DNA of 64,000 nucleotides from Psychrobacter sp. GP33. GTDB lineage: Bacteria > Pseudomonadota > Gammaproteobacteria > Pseudomonadales > Moraxellaceae. The position numbers were made by a program, and so were the translations under genes. Below, in pieces: positions 19,213-29,740 of the stretch. Numbering within the stretch: position 1 is the first letter of the stretch; each line of letters starts with the position of its first letter. The stretch spans positions 62,001-126,000 of the forward strand of contig NZ_JACGYX010000004.1 of the NCBI RefSeq assembly GCF_014119005.1, read 5' to 3'. A model generated the notes under the pieces. It saw only the letters and a list, made by a program, of their open reading frames with translations, had not been told where the DNA came from and ran no database searches.

Positions 19213-19881
19213 TTACGTATCGACATTAAAACTTTGCTGCTGCAGTAGCTTTTTTAATTCTGTTAAGCGACCATGAAAAAAGTGTCCGGCACCTTCAATA
19301 ATACTGACTCTAATACCTAAGCGATCGGCAAAGGCTTGCATATTCTCAGGCTCTATCACCTCATCTGCATCACCGTAAATCTCAAAGGTTTTTGCAATGG
19401 GCAAACTTAAATCACTACCGTCATTCTTTTCTATAGAAGGGGAAATTAAGGCAACGTTGACAATTTCAAAGTCGCTTAGATCCCAAACATGGGCTGACGT
19501 CAGAACTTGCTCGGCCACGCGCGCAGTCACATAACCACCAAATGAGAAACCACCAAGCCACAACTTTCGAGCATTGGTTTGACTTGCCAGCCATTGTAAT
19601 ACGGTCATCGCATCCAGTACTTCACCGTTAGCATAATCATGCTCGCCAGTCGATTGCCCTACCCCACGAAAGTTAAACCTTACCACATGCATACCACTAT
19701 CACGAGCAAAGCGGTACATAGTAGTCACCACTTTATTGTTCATCGTACCATCAAACAGCGGGTTAGGATGGCATAATAAAGCGACGGTATCAGTATTTGG
19801 ATCATTAGGATTGTCTTGCTGCCATAGCGCATCAACTTCAAGGACACCGGCAGGAGCAGGAATTAAGGGCATAATAGTCAT
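19213..19881 (-). CDS. Alpha/beta hydrolase (COG2945-type)
   Basis: Cytoplasmic alpha/beta hydrolase of the small group that begins with a LEVDALW strand and CHPNPLFDGTMNNKVVTTMYR. The nucleophile elbow is GGFSFGGYV with Ser113; Asp in EIYGDADEVIEPENMQAF and His in GAGHFFHGRL complete the triad. RFNFRGVGQSTGEHDYANGE is diagnostic. Length 222. The physiological substrate of these proteins is not known. It stands alone, with spacers over 230 bp on both sides. Confidence 0.88.
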   Translation of the reverse strand: MTIMPLIPAPAGVLEVDALWQQDNPNDPNTDTVALLCHPNPLFDGTMNNKVVTTMYRFARDSGMHVVRFNFRGVGQSTGEHDYANGEVLDAMTVLQWLASQTNARKLWLGGFSFGGYVTARVAEQVLTSAHVWDLSDFEIVNVALISPSIEKNDGSDLSLPIAKTFEIYGDADEVIEPENMQAFADRLGIRVSIIEGAGHFFHGRLTELKKLLQQQSFNVDT

Positions 19882-20237
19882 TATTCATTAAAAAAAAGAT
19901 AATCTAATTATCCTAGATATGAGTTATATTTCAAGTCATTTGCTGTGTATCTGCTCGGTTTGTTTTATTTGATGGGCAATAAGGTTATAAAAAAGAGAAA
20001 TACCGAATAAATAATGCTTTATAGATGATCAATGGCATATCAATAAGATACTAATAGTGCTTAAGCAAAAATTAGTTTAGCAGGATACGTATGAGGAATG
20101 GATATCACGAAACATGGTGGCAACACCCTACACATTAACCATCTAGACGGTAAGGTTATAAATAGGTTAAATTCATATTTTGTATTTCTCGATTTTTGCC
20201 TTATTTTTTTCTACTGATTTATTTATAGGATTCACTT
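19882..20237. other. Gene-free spacer, 356 bp
   Basis: AT-rich divergent spacer between the hydrolase (minus) and the small lipoprotein (plus), so it should hold both promoters. The word TAAGGTTATAAA occurs twice, near 19981 and 20151. No RNA gene or ORF with a ribosome-binding site seen. Confidence 0.45.
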
Positions 20238-20597
20238 ATGACCACTTTTAGCAATACTGTCACTGTATCTGCCACATTAGCCGCTGCACTGATATTAAGC
20301 GCTTGTCAATCGACCTCTACCACTTCACCTGTGATTCAACGGGCCAACTCTACTTATGAAACCACTGGCGTAAGCTCTACTAAAATAAAGGCTCAGCAAA
20401 ATGCTTTAGACAGTGCCAAAAAAACCTGCGGCTCTCGTCAAGTGATTGTGGTGAATGACACAACCAAATATAACGGTATTTTAGGCGAACGTACCGGTCG
20501 AGTGATTGGACAAATCGGTGGCATCTTCGGCAAAACCCCAACAGATACCGCACGTAATGATGATTATGAATATATGATTAATTTCCGTTGCCAGTAA
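20238..20597 (+). CDS. Small lipoprotein, unknown function
   Basis: 119-residue lipoprotein: signal peptide with the lipobox ILSAC and the lipidated Cys at residue 23, then a Ser/Thr-rich linker. The mature part contains SSTKIKAQQNALDSAKKTCGSRQVIVVNDTTKYNGILGERTG and ends with Cys at 118, so a disulfide between the two cysteines of the folded part (in KKTCGSR and NFRCQ) is plausible. ATG 20238 has AGGA upstream. I do not recognise a specific family. It is monocistronic, followed by a strong terminator. Confidence 0.75.
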   Translation: MTTFSNTVTVSATLAAALILSACQSTSTTSPVIQRANSTYETTGVSSTKIKAQQNALDSAKKTCGSRQVIVVNDTTKYNGILGERTGRVIGQIGGIFGKTPTDTARNDDYEYMINFRCQ

Positions 20598-20653
20598 TCG
20601 GTTTTGATACATATTTAAAGTTTTTACAAATCGAAAACCTGCTTTTAATAAGT

Positions 20654-20715
20654 AAAAAAGCCAATAAATATACGATTTAGATATTTTTCTTATCGTATGC
20701 TTATTGGCTTTTTTA
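20654..20715 (+). terminator. Terminator after the small lipoprotein
   Basis: Long stem with AAAAAAGCCAATAA pairing to TTATTGGCTTTTTT and inner ATACGAT / ATCGTAT, T-run at the 3' end, 56 bp past the stop. Confidence 0.8.
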
Positions 20716-20836
20716 TTGTAAATAGTTTTTTGTTGTGAATAATAGGAACAAGTTGTTCATTAAGCTGATTTTACGCTAAGCTACCCTTCTTATCGCTCTC
20801 TTTTTTCCACGCTAGCTATTCTTTTGGTCTATTATT

Positions 20837-22420
20837 ATGCGCAAACCTAATCTCGCCAATATCGCTCATGTGAATGCTAAAAAATCAGGAACGAATAAAG
20901 GGACGGATAAAGTACTGGTGCCTGCCAAAGATTTGGCGACTCTTGAAGCTGAGCTTGCTGAAATCGAAGACAGTTTGGCAGAAAACCTTGAAGATACGGT
21001 GTTGCGCTTGAGCGACTATTTAGCCGCTGTTGATATGGTTATCAAACAGACCTTTGATCACAGAGTATGGGTAAAGGCTGAAATTCGCAATCTCTCAAGT
21101 AAAGGCGGGCATTATTACTTTGAGTTGGCGGAAAAAGACGATGACGGTAAGGTTGTTGCAAGCTGCCGTGGTAATTTATGGCGCTTTAAAGCCACGCGTG
21201 TCTTAGCAAAATTTGAGCGCGCAACCGGCATGGCGCTCGATCGCGACTTAACGGTTTTGCTAAAAGTATCCGCAGGCTTTCATGCGCAATATGGTTTTTC
21301 GCTGACTATCGAAGATATCGACCCCAGTTATACCTTGGGTGATTTAGCGCGGCAATACGCTGAAATGGTCGATCGATTAACTGGTGAGGGTTTGATTCAC
21401 CTTAATCAGCAATTACCTAGTCCGTTTGATATTGAGCACGTGCTGGTCATTGCCCCTGAAAGGGCAGCAGGCTTGGGCGATTTTCAAGCGGATGCCGATA
21501 GGCTGGCACAAACCGGAGCCTGTCATTTTCATTATCATCATGCGACTTTTCAAGGCAATCATGCGCCCATGGAGATACGCCAAGCCATTGTGAGCGCACA
21601 GCAACATTTTTATGCAACTTATCAGCGTTTGCCTAATTTATTAGTGATTATTCGTGGTGGCGGCGCTGTTGGGGATTTGGCGTATCTTAATGATTATGAG
21701 CTAGCGGCTTTGGTGGCAGAGCAGCCAGTACCTGTATGGGTCGGCATTGGGCATGAACGCGATAAAGTGATTTTGGATGAAGTGGCGCATACCAGCTTTG
21801 ATACCCCATCGAAAGTAATCGCGGCTATCAGCGCCCATTTGGCACAATTAGTCGCGCAAGTGTCAAATTATCAGAGCCAAATACAGCAAACTGCTAACTA
21901 TCAATTGCAAGCCGCTGAACAACAAACGACGCGACAACTGAATCGAATACAGTCGCAGACAATTGGACGCTTGACAGCGCTACAAAAAGACAGTGATTTT
22001 GCATGGCGCAGTATTGAGCAAAGTGCCCAGCGCCAAATCAGTCAAGCCGCACGATTGGCAAAAGAGTCTCTTGAACAAACACAATCAGTCGCTTATCAAC
22101 AGATTAATAGCGCGCGCAATAACAGCCAAGACTATCAACACAGCATTATAAAAAGCGCCCAACAACAAGTAATGCAAGCACAGCGAGATACCCAGTATTT
22201 ACGCGATGTTATCGTTTTGCATCAGCCCGCGCGCGTACTCAAACAAGGTTATGCATTCATTAGAGATGGAAAAACCAACCAAAGGCTAACTAGTAGTGAG
22301 CAGCTTTCTCCTGACCAAACCATCAAAATTATATTAAAAGATGGTCAAGCAACCGCTCATATTAACTATGTTGAAAATGATAATATCGCAACCGTAACTA
22401 CCGATCATTCACCAAATTAA
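20837..22420 (+). CDS. xseA: Exodeoxyribonuclease VII large subunit
   Basis: Catalytic subunit of ExoVII, which degrades single-stranded DNA to oligonucleotides. After a ~55-residue hydrophilic lead come an OB-fold (VWVKAEIRNLSSKGGHYYFEL), the catalytic region with VIIRGGGAVGDLAYLNDYELA, PVWVGIGHERDKVILDEVAHTSFDTPSKV, a long coiled-coil rich in Gln (about residues 335-450), and the C-terminal VLKQGYAFIRDGK segment. Length 527 is slightly above the usual ~450-460 because of the N-terminal lead. The start at ATG 20837 lacks a clear ribosome-binding site. xseB follows 74 bp downstream; the subunits act together. Confidence 0.95.
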   Translation: MRKPNLANIAHVNAKKSGTNKGTDKVLVPAKDLATLEAELAEIEDSLAENLEDTVLRLSDYLAAVDMVIKQTFDHRVWVKAEIRNLSSKGGHYYFELAEKDDDGKVVASCRGNLWRFKATRVLAKFERATGMALDRDLTVLLKVSAGFHAQYGFSLTIEDIDPSYTLGDLARQYAEMVDRLTGEGLIHLNQQLPSPFDIEHVLVIAPERAAGLGDFQADADRLAQTGACHFHYHHATFQGNHAPMEIRQAIVSAQQHFYATYQRLPNLLVIIRGGGAVGDLAYLNDYELAALVAEQPVPVWVGIGHERDKVILDEVAHTSFDTPSKVIAAISAHLAQLVAQVSNYQSQIQQTANYQLQAAEQQTTRQLNRIQSQTIGRLTALQKDSDFAWRSIEQSAQRQISQAARLAKESLEQTQSVAYQQINSARNNSQDYQHSIIKSAQQQVMQAQRDTQYLRDVIVLHQPARVLKQGYAFIRDGKTNQRLTSSEQLSPDQTIKIILKDGQATAHINYVENDNIATVTTDHSPN

Positions 22421-22494
22421 ACGCCCATTACTACCTGATTATTATTATGCTAAACCTTTCCTTTTAATAACACTTCAAAATATTAGGATATATT

Positions 22495-22749
22495 ATGACT
22501 ATTTCTACCACTGCCCCTGCTCGAAAACGTAAAAAAGCCGCCCCAAAAAATTTTAAGGCAGCTTACGATATTTTAAAAACCAATGCTGCTGAACTACAGC
22601 AGCAAGATGAGCCAGATATTGATAATTTAATGACCACAGTTGAAGAGTCTATCGCCGCCTATCGCGTATGCGAAACCCGCATTAATGCCATTCAACAGGC
22701 GCTAGACGCTGCCTTTGCCGATAAAGAATCCACTAACAGCAACCTTTAA
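22495..22749 (+). CDS. xseB: Exodeoxyribonuclease VII small subunit
   Basis: 84-residue small subunit of ExoVII; binds the coiled coil of XseA. Features: basic N-terminus (ARKRKKAAPKNF), then an acidic helix-helix region (FKAAYDILKTNAAELQQQDEPDIDNLMTTVEES) typical of XseB. ATG 22495 has AGGA nine bases upstream. It converges on pncB with only 10 bp between stop codons, so no separate terminator fits. Confidence 0.9.
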   Translation: MTISTTAPARKRKKAAPKNFKAAYDILKTNAAELQQQDEPDIDNLMTTVEESIAAYRVCETRINAIQQALDAAFADKESTNSNL

Positions 22750-22759
22750 GAAAAACTTA

Positions 22760-24007
22760 CTATTCCGGCGCATCTACTTCAAATACTTGACGTAAGTAAG
22801 CCAAATATGTGTCATTGTTAATCATGGTTTTGCCGGGGCTATCAGACAATTTAGCTACCGGTTGCCCATTACATTCTACCAATTTTAAGACAATATTTAA
22901 TGGCGTTAAGCCCATATCGTTAGTCAAATTCGTACCAATGCCAAAGCTGGTTTTGATACGGTCATTAAAATACTGATGCAACGCCCACGCTTTTTGCAAA
23001 TCCAAACCATCACTAAAGGTAAGCAATTTAGTTTTGGGGTCTATTTTCAGTTTTCGATAATGCGCAACGGCTTTATCACCCCAAATATAAGGGTCGCCAC
23101 TGTCATGACGCAATCCATCAAATAACTTGGCAAAATATAAATCAAAATCGCGTAAAAACGCATCCATGCCCACCACATCGGTCAATGCAATACCCAAGTC
23201 ACCGCGATACTCATGTACCCAAGATTCTAACGCCGCTTTTTGTGAATCACGCAAACGCACATCTAACGCCTGAAATGCCTGCATAAACTCATGTGCCATG
23301 GTGCCAATGGGCGTCATATTGAGTTTTTTCGCTAAGTATACGTTGGATGTGCCACCCACTATTTTTGGTACTGCTTTATGTAGCGTTTCTACCACATGCG
23401 CCTGCCATGCTTTGCTAAATCGTCTGCGTGTGCCAAAATCAGCGACGATAAATGGCGGCTTATCAACTATCTGCTGCTGAGAAGCTTGTTGCTCAGCATA
23501 ATCGTGTAATAAGGCTACCTTTTCGTCAAGTCTTCGCTGACCTTCTGCAATGACAGAGGAGTTTGATAAGGCATTAAAATACAACTCATTAACGATAGCT
23601 AGGACAAATACTTCAAAGAACATCGCCTGAATCATCGGTCCTTCAATGTCGATAAACAACCGACCTTTCTTGTCCGCACTCACGGTAATAAAGCGACGTT
23701 TTAGCTTAAACAACTCAAGATAATCGACAAAATCTGAACGCATAAAACGTAAACTACGCAAGTAATCGAGTTCATCTTGCAAGAAGCGCAATTCACATAA
23801 GCTATCTAATTGTGCCTCAAGCGCTTCTTTAATATCTGCCAACGGGTAAGCGGCGTCTTGATTATTACGGCAGCGAAACCGATAAACGCCATGTGTCTGC
23901 GGAAACTGATGGAGCATCGCTTGTAACATGGTGAATTTATACAAATCGTTATCAAGTAATGATGTGATAATGGGGGCAACGCTAGTAGGAATATGGGTAA
24001 CGGTCAT
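22760..24007 (-). CDS. pncB: Nicotinate phosphoribosyltransferase
   Basis: NAD salvage enzyme: nicotinate + PRPP (+ATP) gives nicotinate mononucleotide. The 415-residue protein starts with [19 protein letters not shown], then [12 protein letters not shown] (with catalytic/binding residues), [27 protein letters not shown], which carries the conserved His near the active site, and GLRHDSGDP and TNLTNDMG near the phosphate site. It matches the E. coli-type PncB. ATG 24007. Minus strand, convergent with xseB. Confidence 0.96.
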   Translation of the reverse strand: MTVTHIPTSVAPIITSLLDNDLYKFTMLQAMLHQFPQTHGVYRFRCRNNQDAAYPLADIKEALEAQLDSLCELRFLQDELDYLRSLRFMRSDFVDYLELFKLKRRFITVSADKKGRLFIDIEGPMIQAMFFEVFVLAIVNELYFNALSNSSVIAEGQRRLDEKVALLHDYAEQQASQQQIVDKPPFIVADFGTRRRFSKAWQAHVVETLHKAVPKIVGGTSNVYLAKKLNMTPIGTMAHEFMQAFQALDVRLRDSQKAALESWVHEYRGDLGIALTDVVGMDAFLRDFDLYFAKLFDGLRHDSGDPYIWGDKAVAHYRKLKIDPKTKLLTFSDGLDLQKAWALHQYFNDRIKTSFGIGTNLTNDMGLTPLNIVLKLVECNGQPVAKLSDSPGKTMINNDTYLAYLRQVFEVDAPE

Positions 24008-24358
24008 GTTACAGCCTTAAACGCGAAAATAAAAAGTGAGCATCATTCAATCCGTAAAGTTGCGCTGTAAGTCAATCTTGAGTAGCACATATTTATGACG
24101 GAGCAATGATAGTAGTCGATAAATAGAGGTTTGAGTATAACGAAGTTTATTATTTTTTGCAGAATTGACCGATATTAACAGCAAAACTACTACGTTTTTA
24201 GCATCGCTTTAATACCAATTTATCGCTTAATTTCAAGAATTGAACCACGAAAAAGACGCTAAAAATTAATTCTAGCGCCTTTTTTACCGTTAAGTAAGAG
24301 TGAATACGTTAAATCATTTAGTGGAAAAATAAGCTAATGTATTCATAATAACAGGGAC
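24008..24358. other. Spacer with msrAB terminator and pncB promoter region, 351 bp
   Basis: AT-rich spacer between two minus-strand genes. It contains the terminator of the upstream msr gene (24250-24285); the remaining 240 bp must include the pncB promoter but I cannot point to a confident -35/-10. Confidence 0.5.
24250..24285 (-). terminator. Terminator after msrAB
   Basis: On the minus strand the stem GGCGCTA / TAGCGTC (one G-U pair) is followed by TTTTT, 74 bp beyond the msrAB stop. Confidence 0.75.
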
Positions 24359-26149
24359 TTATTTAACCAGCTTGACTAATGGCGCATAGCCGGATTGTGG
24401 CATCGCACTGACAGGGATAAACTGTAAAGCCCCGCCATTGATACAGTAGCGCAAACCGCCGCGATCCTTAGGACCATCCGGGAATACATGACCCAAGTGC
24501 GAATCGGCAACCCGTGAACGAATCTCAGTGCGCACCATATTAAATGCCATATCTTTATGCTGGGTAATCACTTGCATGTCAATCGGTTTGGTAAAGCTTG
24601 GCCAACCGCAGCCTGAGGCGTATTTATCCGTTGATAAAAATAACGGCTCACCACTTGCCACATCGACATAAATACCGGGCGCAAATAACTCATCATATTC
24701 GTGACTAAAGGCGCGTTCTGTGCCAGCATCTTGAGTAATATTATACTGCTCTTTGGTCAAAGTGTTTTTGAGCGCATTTTTATCAAAACCAGCGTAACGC
24801 TTAGCGGATAAAGTTTCAGCAACCGTGGTCACCGGTGCAAGTTTCGTCTTTGCAACACCCTCAGGTTTGTCATCAGCCAGACTTAAATCAACATGACAAT
24901 AACCGTTTGGATTCTTAGCTAAATAATCTTGATGATACATCTCAGCCAAGTAAAAATTATCTAATGACTTATTTTCAACCACGACTTTCTGTTGGTATTT
25001 GCTTTGGACTTCTTTCACGGCAGCATCAATAACGGCTTTATCTTTACTATCCGTATAATAAACGCCAGAGCGGTATTGCACGCCACGATCGTTGCCTTGT
25101 TTATTAAGGCTGGTTGGGTCAATCACGCGGAAGTAGTATTTTAAAATAGTGTTCAAATCAGTCTTATCAGCATCATAAGTTACTTTGACGGCTTCTGCAT
25201 GTCCAGAGCCAGCAATAACCTGCTCATAGCTTGGATTTGGCTTATTAGCCGCACCATTCGCATAGCCGGATACTGCATCGATAACGCCATCGACCCGTTC
25301 CATATAGGCTTCAACGCCCCAGAAACAGCCACCTGCTAAGTAAATCGTACGAGTATTAATCGGCTTACCTTGGGCGTTATAATATACCTCGCCCTTTTTG
25401 TTGATAGATTCAATTTTGCTATTATTTGCTAAAGGCGTTGCATCAGGTTTGGCACTTCCCGCTTTGAGTTCAGCGAAATCGTTACCAGCATTCTCCGCCA
25501 ACGCATAGGCTTGCTGTTCGGTCATATTGCCTTTGACTAGATGTACCAAGTTACCTTTTTTATCGAGGATTGCCCAACTTGGATACACTTGCACGCCAAG
25601 CTTATTGATTAGCTCGCCTGATACGTCAACCAATACCGGTAACTTTGGATAGTCAGACTGCACTCCTGCATACCATTTTTCAAACTCACCTGTGGCTTTC
25701 TCATTCAGATGCCCCGGACTTGCGACAGTAACGACATTTAAGCCTGCAAATTTAGGATCAGTACGCCAGCTTTCAGTTTCCTCCAATGTACCTAAGCACA
25801 GCGGACACCAGCTCGCCCAAAATTTTACTAGCGTTGGCTTATTAGGGTCAATAACAGCTGCCCCATTTTTACCCAGCCCTTTGGTTAACTGCGGTAAGGC
25901 TTGCATTTGCTTGAGCATATCGGATGGCAGCATGTCACGTGAGCTTGTCACGCCACTATTTTGGTTGGCTTTCTGACTGCCCGATTTGGCGTTATTTTCT
26001 GCACTACTCATTTGCCCGCAGGCTAACAATAGCCCGGCACTTAACACACTGGTGACCCCAACTGCGCTGATGTTTTTTAACCAACGCGATGGTTGACGCT
26101 GTGATTCTGGCGTTGAGTCATTGTCATTTTGAGAATTTTTATATGACAT
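24359..26149 (-). CDS. msrAB: Thioredoxin-MsrA-MsrB fusion lipoprotein
   Basis: Periplasmic methionine sulfoxide repair enzyme with three domains in one chain, like Neisseria PilB (MsrAB). N-terminal signal region with lipobox LLLACG (Cys44), so probably membrane-anchored by lipid. The thioredoxin-like domain has C115-P-L-C118 ([14 protein letters not shown]). MsrA starts at about 268 with GGCFWGVEA (Cys275) and reduces S-sulfoxides. MsrB (about 450-580) has SGCGWPSF and the catalytic YCINGGAL (Cys569) and reduces R-sulfoxides; it lacks the zinc CxxC seen in many MsrB. The thioredoxin domain would take electrons from an inner-membrane DsbD/CcdA-type protein; none is nearby. Length 596 exceeds Neisseria's about 520. 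ATG 26149 has AAGGA seven bases upstream. Confidence 0.95.
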   Translation of the reverse strand: MSYKNSQNDNDSTPESQRQPSRWLKNISAVGVTSVLSAGLLLACGQMSSAENNAKSGSQKANQNSGVTSSRDMLPSDMLKQMQALPQLTKGLGKNGAAVIDPNKPTLVKFWASWCPLCLGTLEETESWRTDPKFAGLNVVTVASPGHLNEKATGEFEKWYAGVQSDYPKLPVLVDVSGELINKLGVQVYPSWAILDKKGNLVHLVKGNMTEQQAYALAENAGNDFAELKAGSAKPDATPLANNSKIESINKKGEVYYNAQGKPINTRTIYLAGGCFWGVEAYMERVDGVIDAVSGYANGAANKPNPSYEQVIAGSGHAEAVKVTYDADKTDLNTILKYYFRVIDPTSLNKQGNDRGVQYRSGVYYTDSKDKAVIDAAVKEVQSKYQQKVVVENKSLDNFYLAEMYHQDYLAKNPNGYCHVDLSLADDKPEGVAKTKLAPVTTVAETLSAKRYAGFDKNALKNTLTKEQYNITQDAGTERAFSHEYDELFAPGIYVDVASGEPLFLSTDKYASGCGWPSFTKPIDMQVITQHKDMAFNMVRTEIRSRVADSHLGHVFPDGPKDRGGLRYCINGGALQFIPVSAMPQSGYAPLVKLVK

Positions 26150-26675
26150 GATATATCCTTGTTACGAAGCCTTACGACTATTTATGAGGTAGCAGCTATT
26201 ATTTCTCTGAAATTTTTTATACGCATGAAAAAGGATTAAATATAATGAGATTATTTTAGAAAAATACACCTTATCTCATACAATATAAATAATAAATAGA
26301 AGCGAAAATTTAGATGAGTAATTTGGTTATATGTAAATGATACGAGGGTTGGATAATAATTACAATTAGATAATTTTAATAGTATACATTTATAATTTAG
26401 TTTAAATTAACAGTAAAATACAAGCAGATACATTTATTTTACAGCCGCGTAAGACTGTAGATAAAAATAGTGGCTTATACATTTTAAATAACAAGCTAAT
26501 TGAATTTTCGCTTGGGAATTGTCTAACGAAAACAGACTCTTTAGAAAGAAGATGTAAAAATGGAGAATAACTTTTAAAATATTTAAGACGTTATAATTAC
26601 TTAGGCTATTTGATACTTATTACTATATTTTGATTGGTTTTATAGACTATTTTTTAAGAAATCATGGTTTGATAT
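26150..26675. other. Gene-free AT-rich spacer, 526 bp
   Basis: Very AT-rich spacer between the ABC ATPase gene and msrAB, both minus strand. No ORF with a ribosome-binding site, tRNA or clear hairpin terminator. It should include the msrAB promoter and the 3' end of the transporter transcript. Confidence 0.5.
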
Positions 26676-27569
26676 TTACTTTCTTGATTGCATAAATTGC
26701 GCAACATAATCATCAACTGGATTATTTCGTAATTCGCTGGGCGTACCCGTCTGTACCAAACGTCCACCATTTAAAATGCTAATACGTTGACCCACTTTGA
26801 CCGCTTCATCAATATCATGAGTAATAAATACAATCGTTTTATTCAACCGTGCTTGCAGTTCTAACAGTTGGTCTTGCAATTGCGCACGAATTAAAGGATC
26901 AAGGGCAGAAAAGGCTTCATCCATCAGCAAAATAGGATTATCAGTGGCTAATGCACGTGCCAGCCCGACACGCTGCTGCATACCACCAGATAATTCATCA
27001 GGATAGCTATTTTCTAAATTTGGCAGACCCACTTCATTAAGCCAGTGCCGTGCAATATCATGGCGCTCTTTTATGCTCATTTTACGCACACGCAGACCGT
27101 ATGCAACATTTTGCAGCACGGTCATATGTGGCGTTAAGCCAAAATGCTGAAAGACCATACTGACGTTTTGTTGCCGATACTGCTGTAGTCCTTTATCATC
27201 GAGCTCTAAAATATTAATAATAGTTGAAGGTGTAGACTGAGAAGCGCGGGCTACTATAGGGTCATCTTCTATAATATTGGTTTGAGCGTTGATGGCAGTA
27301 TCGACCCAAATTTTGCCACTAGTCGGGTCAATAAGGCGATTAATATGACGTATTAGTGTGGATTTTCCTGAACCTGACAGCCCCATAATACAATGTAACT
27401 CGCCCGCTTTAATAGCTAGATTAATATCATAGAGTCCTACCGAATAGCCTGTTTGCTCTTTTACCGCAATACTATTCATGCCTTCAGCTAATAATGATAG
27501 CGCAGACTGTGCTTGCGCATTGGTCGCATTATAAATCTTACTAATATTTTCTAGCCGAATATGATTCAT
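26676..27569 (-). CDS. Glycine betaine/proline-type ABC transporter ATPase (ProV/OpuA-like, no CBS)
   Basis: ATPase powering uptake of a compatible solute such as glycine betaine. Walker A is GLSGSGKST at 63-71, the signature is LSGGMQQR, and Walker B is ILLMDEAFSALDP. The N-terminal lead (LSLLAEGMNSIAVKEQTG before LYDINLAIKAGE) is the ProV/OpuAA pattern. Two differences from E. coli ProV: the C-terminal tandem CBS domains are missing (297 versus about 400 residues), and a polar insert of about 25 residues (around 100-125, with IIEDDPIVARASQSTPSTI) splits the region before the Q-loop. It lies 64 bp downstream of the permease fusion in the same direction. Confidence 0.9.
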   Translation of the reverse strand: MNHIRLENISKIYNATNAQAQSALSLLAEGMNSIAVKEQTGYSVGLYDINLAIKAGELHCIMGLSGSGKSTLIRHINRLIDPTSGKIWVDTAINAQTNIIEDDPIVARASQSTPSTIINILELDDKGLQQYRQQNVSMVFQHFGLTPHMTVLQNVAYGLRVRKMSIKERHDIARHWLNEVGLPNLENSYPDELSGGMQQRVGLARALATDNPILLMDEAFSALDPLIRAQLQDQLLELQARLNKTIVFITHDIDEAVKVGQRISILNGGRLVQTGTPSELRNNPVDDYVAQFMQSRK

Positions 27570-27633
27570 TATTATTCTCGTTTTTTATGCACTGTTTCAT
27601 TTATATATGCGTTAAGGTCTATTCAAACTTCAT

Positions 27634-29595
27634 TTAACCAACATGGCGTTTACCATCTGCTATGGTTTTTTGGCGAGCGCGGCGACCTTGACCAAATGCT
27701 TGGGTAATGCGGTCAATGATAATCGCTACAATGACAATCGCTGCGCCTGCTTGTAACCCTTGACCAATATTAAGCGTTTGAATAGACTGCAATACGTCCT
27801 CTCCAAGACCCGGCGCACCAATCATAGACGCGAGCACCACCATTGCCAGCGACATCATCACTGCCTGATTGATACCTGCCATAATACTGGGTAATGCTTG
27901 CGGCAGTTTAATCCAAATTAATAATTGCCAATGAGTGCTACCAAATGAGCGTCCTGCTTCCACCATTTCATGATTAACTTGAGTAATGCCCAATGTGGTT
28001 AAGCGAATCAATGGTGGCAAGGCATAAATAACGGTGGCAAATAAGGCTGGCACTTTACCAATACCGAATAGCATCAGTACCGGTATTAAATACACAAAGC
28101 TTGGCATGGTCTGCATCACATCAAGTATGGGCGTAATAATTTTGCGTAGCAGTTTACTCCCTGACATGGCAATACCAATAGGAATACCAATAACTACTGT
28201 CACCAATACTGAAACAATTAATAACGCTAACGTATCAATTAATGCGCCCCACAACCCAAAAGCACCAATTAAAAATAATCCTACGCCGCATGCCAGCGCA
28301 AACCATATCTTACGCACGCCAAACCATGCCAATATTGTCACCAGCGCAATGATTAACCACGGTGGAATAATCGTTAATAAGCGCTCAAGAGGCAATAATA
28401 AGTAGGTTAAAGCTAGATGGCTAATACTACGAAAGACATCGCCATAATTTTTAACGAGACTGGCAAGAGACTTGTTGAGCGGTGTTTCAAGCGACCACGA
28501 AGGAAAGCTCGATGATAATCCTAATATAGTATCAGTTCGTGATTTTGATACTGAGGTATTTAACGAAGAAGAAGAATTAGTATTATCTGCGCTATCCGCT
28601 TTTAAGTTAATTCCTAAAGCAGTCGCAAGATTATTGGCTGCGGTATCAGATATCCATGCTTGCCAGACTGTTGGGTTGTCACGTAGAAATTCTAATGCCT
28701 GTTCATCGCCACTACGCTTACTTTCACTCATTGCCAAAATAGCACCATTGAGCTCATCAGGTGTAAACTGCACTTTCTTGAAAAACTCAGAGACTTCTGG
28801 ATTGGTGGTTATAAATGGCGTTGATACCGCAATACCTAATGGTGAAACAGGAAAGCCCGAAACACAATCAGCGTTGCCATCAGCTCTTAGCAAGTCTTGC
28901 CAGCACGCATCATCATGAGTAGGAAATTCTAACGGTGCAAAGTCGTATTTAGCAATTAAACCCGTCGGCTGCCAGTAGTAAAATAATAATGGTTTGCGCT
29001 GCTCAAATGCCGAGGCAATCTCAGCATCGAGAGCTGCGCCTGTACCGGGATGAACGTTGTTAAAGGTATTAACAAGACCGGTATTTTTGAGCAAACGCGT
29101 GTTAAACACCTCACACGCCCACCCAGAGGGACAATTCATAAAACGTGATTTTTTTGGATCTTCAGGATCTTTAAATAGATGCGCGTATTTTGGTAAATCT
29201 TGATAGCGACGTAACCCTGGATTATCTTGTATAACGTATTTAGGGACATACCAGCCTTGCGTCGCGCCACCTTTGAGCGTATCACCAATAACTGCCACTT
29301 TATTGTCCTTGATGGCTTGCTCCATAATAGGCGAACGCCCTACCCACTGCTCGCCAATGACTTGAATATCGTTTTGTGATAGCGCGGTTTCAAGCGCTGG
29401 ACCTGCGCCTGGCACTTCTTCAATCTGACAATCATAGCCATTTTCAGCAATGTACTTGAGCACACCAGTGGTAAATTGACCACTCTCCCACGTTAATGCG
29501 CCAAATTTAATCGGAGTATCACACGCCGCCGCTGCGGATACTGGCAGCAACCACGAACTCAATAGCAGTAAACTTAACGCAATCCATTGGCGCAT
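27634..29595 (-). CDS. Betaine-type ABC transporter: binding protein fused to permease
   Basis: One 653-residue chain combining substrate capture and membrane passage for an osmolyte ABC system. Residues 1-23 are a signal peptide (LSLLLLSSWLLPVSAAA). A ProX/OpuAC-type binding domain follows to about 325, with aromatic positions in GEQWVGRS, GGATQGWYVPKYV and FYYWQPTGLIAKYDF likely to bind the quaternary amine. A Ser/Thr-rich linker (about 335-370) leads to membrane helices and a BPD_transp_1 permease (about 455-640) with the EAA loop EAGRSFGSTHWQLLIWIKLPQALP. The order binding domain-then-permease with a signal peptide differs from OpuABC of Lactococcus, where the binding domain is C-terminal to the permease. 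Substrate inferred from family. AGGA precedes ATG 29595. Confidence 0.9.
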   Translation of the reverse strand: MRQWIALSLLLLSSWLLPVSAAAACDTPIKFGALTWESGQFTTGVLKYIAENGYDCQIEEVPGAGPALETALSQNDIQVIGEQWVGRSPIMEQAIKDNKVAVIGDTLKGGATQGWYVPKYVIQDNPGLRRYQDLPKYAHLFKDPEDPKKSRFMNCPSGWACEVFNTRLLKNTGLVNTFNNVHPGTGAALDAEIASAFEQRKPLLFYYWQPTGLIAKYDFAPLEFPTHDDACWQDLLRADGNADCVSGFPVSPLGIAVSTPFITTNPEVSEFFKKVQFTPDELNGAILAMSESKRSGDEQALEFLRDNPTVWQAWISDTAANNLATALGINLKADSADNTNSSSSLNTSVSKSRTDTILGLSSSFPSWSLETPLNKSLASLVKNYGDVFRSISHLALTYLLLPLERLLTIIPPWLIIALVTILAWFGVRKIWFALACGVGLFLIGAFGLWGALIDTLALLIVSVLVTVVIGIPIGIAMSGSKLLRKIITPILDVMQTMPSFVYLIPVLMLFGIGKVPALFATVIYALPPLIRLTTLGITQVNHEMVEAGRSFGSTHWQLLIWIKLPQALPSIMAGINQAVMMSLAMVVLASMIGAPGLGEDVLQSIQTLNIGQGLQAGAAIVIVAIIIDRITQAFGQGRRARQKTIADGKRHVG

Positions 29596-29740
29596 GACAT
29601 ATCCTATTTATCGTTATTTTTAATAAAAAACAGTAACAATAATGTGAAATAAAACGGCAAATACACAATCATCTTAACTATCGTTTAACCTTACTAAGAA
29701 ATATAGTAATTTATAGTTCTAATAACAAAAGTTTACTCAT

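Noticed and set aside
28472-28918. Plus-strand frame inside the osmolyte permease fusion
   Set aside because: Antisense shadow of a well-supported gene; composition follows the other strand.
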